The notes under the pieces were generated by a model. That model saw only the letters and a list, made by a program, of their open reading frames with translations. It was not told the origin of the DNA and made no database searches. This document shows, in pieces, positions 1 to 4,963 of a stretch of 6,564 bases of DNA. The stretch lies in the NCBI GenBank assembly GCA_002347125.1, contig DDXG01000292.1, forward strand, positions 1 through 6,564, written 5' to 3'. The stretch is from Phycisphaerales bacterium UBA2266 (GTDB lineage: Bacteria > Planctomycetota > Phycisphaerae > Sedimentisphaerales > Anaerobacaceae). Every line of letters begins with the position of its first letter. The first letter of the stretch is position 1. The translations under genes were made by a program, and so were the position numbers.

Positions 1-216
1 CACAACGGGCAGTACCAGACGTGGAACTTCCCGCCGTTGGGCAAGGGCGTCGTGGATATTCCCGGCGTGCTGCGCATTCTCAGGGAACATGGCTACAGCG
101 GGCCGCTGGTCATGGAGATTGAGGGCGTTGAGGGAATCGACAGGACACAGGAACAGATCGAAAAGGACATCAAGGACTCGGCGGCTTATGTGCGATCGCT
201 CGGCCGGTTCGAATGA
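1..216 (+). CDS. Sugar phosphate isomerase/epimerase-like TIM-barrel protein, C-terminal fragment
   Basis: The frame is open from the first base and ends at TGA 214-216, giving 71 residues of a protein whose start lies outside the window. The segment PPLGKGVVDIPGVLRILREH, followed by GYSGPLVMEIEG, matches the end of the xylose-isomerase-like TIM barrel (AP endonuclease 2 superfamily). There a glycine-rich 'G.G.vD' loop precedes a helix and the last strand ends in a conserved Glu (here in VMEIEG), which in the family binds the divalent metal. The remaining residues form a charged helix (RTQEQIEKDIKDSAAYVRSL) typical of the C-terminus. Such proteins isomerise or epimerise sugars, sugar phosphates, hydroxypyruvate or inosose in the cytoplasm; the substrate cannot be told from this fragment. 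A 105-base gap separates it from the next gene on the same strand, so co-transcription is possible but not shown. Confidence 0.78.
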   Translation, partial: HNGQYQTWNFPPLGKGVVDIPGVLRILREHGYSGPLVMEIEGVEGIDRTQEQIEKDIKDSAAYVRSLGRFE

Positions 217-306
217 TCGCACCGGTCAACCGTGACACAAACGCCGGTCGCCCAAGGCGCAGGTTTCAACAGGGCATATCACAAGCCCGTTCAGAAGACA
301 GAACGC

Positions 307-313
307 AAAGGGG
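307..313 (+). promoter_or_regulatory. Ribosome binding site deciding the start at 322
   Basis: AAAGGGG lies 8 bases before ATG 322. The alternative in-frame GTG at 232 has no purine-rich sequence before it and would put 30 extra polar residues ahead of the signal peptide. This favours 322. Confidence 0.55.
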
Positions 314-321
314 TGCTCAGA

Positions 322-1692
322 ATGACGGATGCAGCGAAAGGACAGGAGTTTCAGCGGTTGACTGTGTGGGTCGGTCTTGCCCTGATTGGGTGTGTTTGTG
401 GGCCGATCCGGGCCGACGATCCGGCGAGGTTGACGGCGCGCACGTACAACTCAGGATTTGATCTGGCCCACGACACCTACAACGGGATGGGCACGGGCAG
501 CGACGGGCGGATCTACTATGTCCTGTCTTCGGAATCATATCAGACCGGGGCACAGATGTACTGTTACGACCCGGCGGCCGACTCGATTCGGCACGTGGGC
601 GACCTGACAGAGGCCTGCGGCGAGAAGGGGCTGCGGACCATCGCCCAGGGCAAGTCGCACGTGAACTTCGTCGAGCATGAGGGCAGGCTCTATTTCGCCA
701 CGCACGTCGGCTACTACTCCATCATCGACGGGATGGAGAAGATCGGCATCCCCCCGGCCGGCTACAAGCCCTATCCGGGCGGGCATTTCCTCGCTCATGA
801 CATGGCCAGCGGCACATTTGAGGAACTGGCGGTGGCGCCCCGCGGCGAGGGCATTCTCACGATGGGAATGGATACCCGCCGCGGGCGGCTCTACGGCCTG
901 ACCTGGCCGACCGGCCGTTTCATCCGGTATGATCTGGCTGGCCGCCGGCTGCGGGACCTCGGTCTGACCGCCAAGCTGGGCGAGGACGGCAAGGGACAGG
1001 ACTACCGCACTATCTGCCGCAGCCTTGTGGTCGATCCCGGCGACGGTTCGGCCTATTTCACCACCGGCGACGGCGACATCCTTCGCTACCGCTACGACCG
1101 GGACGCCATCGAGAAGGTCGCGGACGAGGATATGAAGAAGGACTACTTCGGGCTCTACGACCCGACCTCTGCCGGCCACATGGGATACAACTGGCGACAG
1201 ACTGTATGGCACGGCGACCAGAAGGCCGTCTATGGAGTACACGGCAACTCCGGGTATCTGTTCCGGTTCGATCCGGCGGTCCCGCGCGTCGAGGTGCTGG
1301 AGCGGCTGACCTCCCTGCCCTCCAAGCGAAGCGGCATGTTCGACCAGTTCAGCTATGGCTACCTAGGCTTTGCGCTGGGGCCGGACGGCCGCACGCTGTA
1401 CTATCTGACGGGCGGGCCCGTCTATGTGGACGGCAAGCGGGTGCGCGGCAAGGCCAGCACCGCGATGGGCGAATCCAAGGGCATCGAGAATCTGCACCTG
1501 ATCACCTATGACATCCCATCAGGCAAGTATACCGACCACGGGGCGATCTTCTTCGCCAACGGCGACCGACCTGCTTACGTCAACTCCATCGCCATCGGCA
1601 AGGATGGGACGGTCTATACGCTTTCCAGAATCACAGAGAACGGCCGCACGCGAACGGACCTCATCGCCATCGAAAAGAAGCCAAAAAGCTAA
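322..1692 (+). CDS. Exported beta-propeller protein of unknown function, possible lipoprotein
   Basis: The 456-residue protein begins with a signal sequence: a short polar region, then LTVWVGLALIGCVCGPIRA (residues 13-31). L21-I22-G23-C24 fits a lipobox, so lipidation at C24 is possible; cleavage after ...PIRA31 by the ordinary signal peptidase is the alternative. The rest consists of recurring short units with a DG-x-Y or G-R-L-Y turn, for example DGRIYYVLS (61-69), EGRLYFATH (120-128), RGRLYGLTWPTGRFIRYDL (187-205), DGSAYFTTGDGDILRYRYD (241-259), KAVYGVHGNSGYLFRFDP (301-318), DGRTLYYLTGG (355-365) and DGTVYTLSR (428-436). About seven such units are typical of a beta-propeller. No catalytic motif is recognised. 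It may bind or cleave a carbohydrate or act as a scaffold; this is inference. The last codons (KKPKS) lie in A-rich sequence that continues past the stop as a heptamer array. The ceramidase-fold gene follows 70 bases downstream on the same strand. Confidence 0.82.
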   Translation: MTDAAKGQEFQRLTVWVGLALIGCVCGPIRADDPARLTARTYNSGFDLAHDTYNGMGTGSDGRIYYVLSSESYQTGAQMYCYDPAADSIRHVGDLTEACGEKGLRTIAQGKSHVNFVEHEGRLYFATHVGYYSIIDGMEKIGIPPAGYKPYPGGHFLAHDMASGTFEELAVAPRGEGILTMGMDTRRGRLYGLTWPTGRFIRYDLAGRRLRDLGLTAKLGEDGKGQDYRTICRSLVVDPGDGSAYFTTGDGDILRYRYDRDAIEKVADEDMKKDYFGLYDPTSAGHMGYNWRQTVWHGDQKAVYGVHGNSGYLFRFDPAVPRVEVLERLTSLPSKRSGMFDQFSYGYLGFALGPDGRTLYYLTGGPVYVDGKRVRGKASTAMGESKGIENLHLITYDIPSGKYTDHGAIFFANGDRPAYVNSIAIGKDGTVYTLSRITENGRTRTDLIAIEKKPKS

Positions 1693-1731
1693 AACAGAAA
1701 ACCCAAAACCAAAGCACGAAGCTCAAGACCG
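1680..1731 (+). repeat. Degenerate NNNAAAA heptamer array (copy A)
   Basis: Three consecutive 7-base units end in AAAA: GCTAAAA 1688-1694, CAGAAAA 1695-1701 and CCCAAAA 1702-1708. GCCAAAA (1680-1686) precedes them, one base out of phase. More degenerate units follow (CACGAAG 1715-1721, CTCAAGA 1722-1728), then CCG. The array begins inside the last codons of the beta-propeller gene and contains its stop codon. Its end resembles the end of copy B: 16 of 20 bases match between 1718-1737 and 3281-3300. Confidence 0.65.
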
Positions 1732-1749
1732 TCGCGCTTCACGCAGACT

Positions 1750-1754
1750 GGAGG
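1750..1754 (+). promoter_or_regulatory. Ribosome binding site deciding the start at 1763
   Basis: GGAGG lies 8 bases before ATG 1763. The frame is open back to 1508, but that upstream part overlaps the beta-propeller gene in another frame and its translation is low-complexity Ser/Thr/Arg sequence. The well-placed GGAGG and the signal peptide directly after ATG 1763 fix the start. Confidence 0.8.
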
Positions 1755-1762
1755 ACACTTCA

Positions 1763-3253
1763 ATGACCTGGCGAATCATTCTTACTCGATTCGGACGGAC
1801 CGTCGCACCCCGGAAAGGGGTAGGGTGGGCAAGTGCCGTCCTTGCCCACGCTGCTGCTTGCCTGTTGATGTTGATTCTCGCGGGCGGCTCGGCCTTTGCC
1901 TCAGAGTTGTCCGCTGCGGCGGATGCACAACGAGCTTGGAAGGCCGGTGTGGCCTGCGGCGTCATCACGCCCGAGCAGCCGATGTGGATGGCCGGATATG
2001 CCGCCCGGACCAAGCCTTCCGAGGGCAAGGTGCACGACCTCCATGCCAAGGCGCTTGCCATCGAGGATGGCGCAGGCACGCGGCTGGTAATCGTCACGGT
2101 CGATCTGTTGGGCATATCACGGGCCATGCGGGATGCCCTGGAGGCCGAAGTGGCACGGCGATACCAATTGCCGCCCGAAGCGCTGCTGGTCAGCGCCTCC
2201 CATACGCACTGCGGCCCGGCCCTGTGGGATCCTGCATACTCCGTCTACGGCGATACGTTCTATGGGCCGTCGCCCGAACAGGCCGAGCAGTCCGTCCGGT
2301 ACACCCGGCAGCTACAGGACAAACTCATCCAACTCGTCGGCCGGGCACTGGAGGACCTGACCGTCGTGAATCTGTCGTACTCCCATGCCCGCGCGGGTTT
2401 TGCCATGAACCGGCGATGGAAGATGGAGAGGGGCTACCAGATCAGCCCGAACCCGGACGGTCCCGTCGATCACGCGGTGCCCGTTCTGCGAATTGACACT
2501 CCGGATGGGAAACTCAAGGCCGTATTGTTCGGCTACGCCTGTCATTGCACGACGCTGAGTTTCTACGAGTTCTGCGGGGATTACGCGGGGTTCGCCCAGG
2601 CGTATATTGAAGAGCTGCATCCGGGCACGACGGCCCTTTTCATGGCCGGCTGCGCCGGGGACCAGAACCCCTACCCCCGGGGCGGGCCGCGGACGCTGGA
2701 TTACTGCAAGGAGCACGGCCGTGCCCTGGCCAACGCCGTCGAGGCGGCATTGATGCCGCGCGCCATGCCGGTTGCCGGACCCATTCGAGCCGCCATCGAC
2801 ACGGTGAACCTCGAGTTTGCCCGGCCGCCCGCACGTCCGCAGCTCGAAGCGCAGGCCAAATCCGACAACAAGTACGAACGCCGCCACGCCGAGACCCTGC
2901 TGGCGGAACTTGACCGTGACGGTTCAATCCGGACCACGTACCCCTACCTCATACAAGTGGTTGAATTCGGCGGCGACCTGACGCTTGTCGCCCTGGCCGG
3001 CGAGGTCGTGGTGGACTACTCCCTGCGGTTGAAGTCGGAGTTGCCGGGTCGGCCGGTCTGGGTGGCGGCCTGCTGCAACGATGTCTTCGGCTACATTCCC
3101 TCCGTGCGGGTCCTCAACGAGGGCGGCTACGAGGCCGGGGACATGATGGTCTATACGCCGCTGCCGGGCCCCTTCGCCGCATCGGTCGAGACACTCATCA
3201 TAGACAGGGTCCACGCGATGCTCGACAAGCTGCGAGCACCAGCAACCAACTGA
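1763..3253 (+). CDS. Exported neutral/alkaline ceramidase-fold protein (N-terminal catalytic domain only)
   Basis: This 496-residue protein starts with a long signal peptide: a basic region to about residue 19, then a hydrophobic core ending LMLILAGGSAFA, probably cleaved near 47. The mature part shows the order of motifs of the neutral/alkaline non-lysosomal ceramidase family: GVITPEQPMWMAGYAAR (66-82), VTVDLLG (111-117), SASHTHCGP (144-152), GYACHCTT (257-264), CGDYAGF (271-277), GCAGDQNPY (296-304), LAGEVVVDY (411-419) and CCNDVFGYIPS (437-447). H147/H149, H261, E414 and Y444 fit the positions of the family's zinc ligands. The family nucleophile is a Ser in GDxSPN; here the stretch is GDQNPY (299-304), with Asn302 at that position. 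Canonical bacterial ceramidases are about 650 residues with a C-terminal Ig-like domain, which is absent here. Ceramide hydrolysis is therefore doubtful; another amide or ester substrate is possible. A palindrome lies within the signal-peptide codons. Confidence 0.87.
   Translation: MTWRIILTRFGRTVAPRKGVGWASAVLAHAAACLLMLILAGGSAFASELSAAADAQRAWKAGVACGVITPEQPMWMAGYAARTKPSEGKVHDLHAKALAIEDGAGTRLVIVTVDLLGISRAMRDALEAEVARRYQLPPEALLVSASHTHCGPALWDPAYSVYGDTFYGPSPEQAEQSVRYTRQLQDKLIQLVGRALEDLTVVNLSYSHARAGFAMNRRWKMERGYQISPNPDGPVDHAVPVLRIDTPDGKLKAVLFGYACHCTTLSFYEFCGDYAGFAQAYIEELHPGTTALFMAGCAGDQNPYPRGGPRTLDYCKEHGRALANAVEAALMPRAMPVAGPIRAAIDTVNLEFARPPARPQLEAQAKSDNKYERRHAETLLAELDRDGSIRTTYPYLIQVVEFGGDLTLVALAGEVVVDYSLRLKSELPGRPVWVAACCNDVFGYIPSVRVLNEGGYEAGDMMVYTPLPGPFAASVETLIIDRVHAMLDKLRAPATN
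1825..1849. repeat. Perfect 9-bp inverted repeat inside signal-peptide codons
   Basis: GTGGGCAAG (1825-1833) and CTTGCCCAC (1841-1849) are exact reverse complements separated by 7 bases. The repeat is translated in frame as part of VGWASAVLAHA (residues 20-30) of the ceramidase-fold protein. It looks like a small dispersed palindromic element, but no second copy exists in this window. Confidence 0.7.
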
Positions 3254-3256
3254 AGA

Positions 3257-3294
3257 CTCAAAACGCAAAAGCCAAAACCCAAAGCTCAAAACCG
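3257..3294 (+). repeat. Degenerate NNNAAAA heptamer array (copy B)
   Basis: Five units stand exactly in phase: CTCAAAA 3257-3263, CGCAAAA 3264-3270, GCCAAAA 3271-3277, CCCAAAG 3278-3284 and CTCAAAA 3285-3291, then CCG. The array begins three bases after the stop codon of the ceramidase-fold gene and is A-rich on that gene's sense strand. Confidence 0.78.
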
Positions 3295-3318
3295 CTGCGC
3301 ATCTTGTGAATAACAGAG

Positions 3319-3366
3319 TTTTGGGGTTTCAGTTGTGGTTTTGGGTTTTCAGTTTTACGTTTTCAG
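3319..3366 (-). repeat. Degenerate NNNAAAA heptamer array (copy C)
   Basis: Read on the minus strand there are four units in phase: CTGAAAA 3366-3360, CGTAAAA 3359-3353, CTGAAAA 3352-3346 and CCCAAAA 3345-3339. Degenerate units follow, ending with CCCCAAAA at 3326-3319. It begins 11 bases after the stop codon of the minus-strand ceramidase-fold gene and is again A-rich in that gene's sense direction. Confidence 0.75.
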
Positions 3367-3377
3367 TTACGCTACGG

Positions 3378-4754
3378 CTATTCACCCCGCCGGGCCTGTT
3401 CGATCAGCGACAGTGCCTCTGTCACCATAATCTCGCCGGCCCCCTTCGCCAGCCGCGTCGCCTCGCCCGGCTCATAGCCTTTCTCGTCGTATGCCTGAGC
3501 GTGGCAGACGTAACCGATGGCATCGTTCGCCAGCGAGACGATGAACAGGTGTTCCACGGCCGCCCGTTTCTTGATCTCCAGGCCGATTTCCACCAAGACC
3601 TCGCCGGGCAGCCCCAGCATGTAGATGTCACCCAGCCGCAGAATCTGCATTTCCGTGCTTATCGTCTCCGGCGGGTTTGGCTCAGCGGCGTCGCCCGATC
3701 CGGACGGCTTGGTCGGGAACTCGACATTCCTGCGTACCGCCGCCAGTGTCACGTCGTCGTTCGTGGCGACGAACGCCAGCCTGCGAATCGCCTCGCCGCC
3801 GACGGCCCTGCCCATCCGCCGATGCCCCTCCAGGCCGCGTTGATAGGGGACAATATCGCCGGCCGCCCCAAGGACGAACAGGCACACGCCGCCTTCGACC
3901 TGCTCGGCCAGTTCGGTGACGTCGCCGGGATAGTCCGCGGATATGGCCGTCGGCAGGTGCGGATACACGCAGACCGGGTGACAGGCAAAGTTGACCAGCG
4001 AGCCGACGGTGCGGTCATTGGCGTCGGCCACGCGCAGCACGCGCAACTCAGGATCGACCGGGCCCCACGTGAGGTCCGACTTCTCGCCTCCAAGTGCGAA
4101 TGATACCGTTGTCAGACCGTCGTCGCCGGTTCGGACGGTGCGCGTGGCGGCGGCCCGCGGAGGCAGCGTGAACGTATTGACGGCCGTCCCCTGCGGATTC
4201 CTGGGCCGCCGATTGAAGACAATCTCAGGCAGCAGGCCGACCGCCGCCCCGATCTTCACCGGCCGCATATCCGCGCGGGCCGCCCCCACGCACTCCGCCA
4301 TCCTGCCGACCAGCGTCTGCATGTAGGCCTGGTCCAGCGAGGAAGCGGGGACTTCCTGGTCCTTGCGGATCTTCGACCGCGTGAAGACCTCCGGGCCGGA
4401 ATGCGTGTGAGTCGCGCAGACCAGGATGTTGCCCTGGGGTATTCCGGTTTGGTCCTCGACCATCCGGCGCACCGGCCGGCAGATCTCGTCCAGCGGCGTG
4501 TACAACAGGTCCGCCGAGACGATGGCGACCATCGTGTGCCCATCGTCAAGGACCATCGCCCGCACGTACAGGTCATCCAGAATGCTCTCGCTCGGTTTGC
4601 CATACGAACCGATCAACGGAATGCCGATCGGCGGTGTGATACTGACCTTGGCGCATCCGCCCCGCAGGCCGGCCCCCGCGCTGTGGCCGCCTGAAAGGCA
4701 TATCAACAGGACGAATACAAACGCTGCGAATCCAGGGCCGACACGCTGTCTCAT
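3378..4754 (-). CDS. Second exported neutral/alkaline ceramidase-fold protein, diverged
   Basis: The 458-residue protein has a signal peptide (MRQRVGPGF, then AAFVFVLLICLSGGHSAGA to about residue 28). Family motifs follow in order: GCAKVSITPPIGIPLIGSYG (33-52), VSADLLYTP (79-87), CATHTHSGPE (113-122), VNFACHP (254-260), SADYPGD (272-278), GAAGDIVPY (296-304), GLPGEVLVE (381-389) and LANDAIGYV (408-416). H116/H118, H259, E385 and Y415 match the likely zinc-ligand positions. The expected GDxSPN nucleophile motif reads GDIVPY (299-304), so Ser is replaced by Val302. The C-terminal Ig-like domain of canonical ceramidases is missing. It shares fold and motif order with the plus-strand neighbour but is clearly diverged, so the pair is not a recent duplication. 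I chose ATG 4754 over ATG 4769 because GGAG is 9 bases before the former; starting at 4769 would add only MECTT. The substrate is unknown; an amidase or esterase role outside the cytoplasm is inferred. Confidence 0.86.
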   Translation of the reverse strand: MRQRVGPGFAAFVFVLLICLSGGHSAGAGLRGGCAKVSITPPIGIPLIGSYGKPSESILDDLYVRAMVLDDGHTMVAIVSADLLYTPLDEICRPVRRMVEDQTGIPQGNILVCATHTHSGPEVFTRSKIRKDQEVPASSLDQAYMQTLVGRMAECVGAARADMRPVKIGAAVGLLPEIVFNRRPRNPQGTAVNTFTLPPRAAATRTVRTGDDGLTTVSFALGGEKSDLTWGPVDPELRVLRVADANDRTVGSLVNFACHPVCVYPHLPTAISADYPGDVTELAEQVEGGVCLFVLGAAGDIVPYQRGLEGHRRMGRAVGGEAIRRLAFVATNDDVTLAAVRRNVEFPTKPSGSGDAAEPNPPETISTEMQILRLGDIYMLGLPGEVLVEIGLEIKKRAAVEHLFIVSLANDAIGYVCHAQAYDEKGYEPGEATRLAKGAGEIMVTEALSLIEQARRGE

Positions 4755-4763
4755 GGTCGTGCA

Positions 4764-4767
4764 CTCC
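4764..4767 (-). promoter_or_regulatory. Ribosome binding site supporting the start at 4754
   Basis: On the minus strand GGAG (4767-4764) lies 9 bases before ATG 4754-4752. It overlaps the alternative upstream ATG (4769-4767), which has no purine-rich sequence before it. Confidence 0.5.
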
Positions 4768-4845
4768 ATAGATAGTATGGGGTCATGTGGCAGCCGGTAT
4801 TCTACGCCGCCGGCGTCGGCAAGACCACCGTAATCACCCGCCGGA

Positions 4846-4868
4846 GCCCGTCGTGCGCCTCGACGGGC
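4846..4868. repeat. Perfect 8-bp inverted repeat in the divergent intergenic region
   Basis: GCCCGTCG (4846-4853) and CGACGGGC (4861-4868) are exact reverse complements with a 7-base spacer, followed by GAAAAA (4869-4874). It lies between two divergently transcribed genes. No T-run follows it on either strand, so it does not look like an intrinsic terminator. It could be an operator, a 5' leader hairpin or a dispersed palindrome. Confidence 0.6.
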
Positions 4869-4918
4869 GAAAAACCCCTTGCCTGTCCCGGCGACAATGG
4901 ACTACAAGAGGGCGATCG

Positions 4919-4960
4919 ATGAACACTTCCGCCGGACTACGGCCCATTGTGAAAGGGTAA
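4919..4960 (+). other. Possible 13-residue leader ORF before the aminotransferase gene
   Basis: ATG 4919 opens a reading frame encoding MNTSAGLRPIVKG and stops at TAA 4958-4960, three bases before the aminotransferase ATG. AAGAGGG (4906-4912) lies 6 bases before it, a good ribosome binding site. The binding site of the aminotransferase (GAAAGGG, 4951-4957) lies within its last codons, so translation could be coupled. So short an ORF can occur by chance. Confidence 0.3.
4951..4957 (+). promoter_or_regulatory. Ribosome binding site of the aminotransferase gene
   Basis: GAAAGGG lies 6 bases before ATG 4964. The twin-arginine signal begins directly after this ATG, which supports the start. Confidence 0.6.
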
Positions 4961-4963
4961 GAC

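Larger units (their letters stand above)
3257..3366. terminator. Possible bidirectional terminator made of two opposed heptamer arrays
   Basis: Copy B (3257-3285) and the reverse complement of copy C (3366-3338) agree at 23 of 29 bases, so a transcript from either side could fold into a long imperfect A/U-rich hairpin with a loop of about 50 bases. A plus-strand read-through transcript would end in repeated UUUU runs and so would a minus-strand one. It sits in the 124-base gap between two convergent stop codons, where a two-way terminator is expected. It is not a compact GC hairpin with a U-tail, so the call is tentative. Confidence 0.4.

Noticed and set aside
232..321. Thirty-residue extension of the beta-propeller protein from GTG 232
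   Set aside because: No ribosome binding site precedes it and it would displace the signal peptide from the N-terminus.
535..1242. A 235-codon open frame on the minus strand within the beta-propeller gene
   Set aside because: It lies wholly opposite a convincing gene and shows no domain or start signal; treated as a shadow.
1508..1762. Upstream extension of the first ceramidase-fold frame by 85 codons
   Set aside because: It overlaps the end of the beta-propeller gene in another frame, is low-complexity, and would bury the signal peptide; GGAGG before 1763 marks the real start.
3306..4103. A 265-codon open frame on the plus strand opposite the second ceramidase-fold gene
   Set aside because: The minus strand carries all the family motifs; this frame starts in the repeat array and has no recognisable domain.
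4879..4908. Possible sigma-70-like promoter TTGCCT with an 18-base spacer and TACAAG
   Set aside because: The -10 match is poor and it would start transcription inside the possible leader ORF's upstream region; not strong enough to list.
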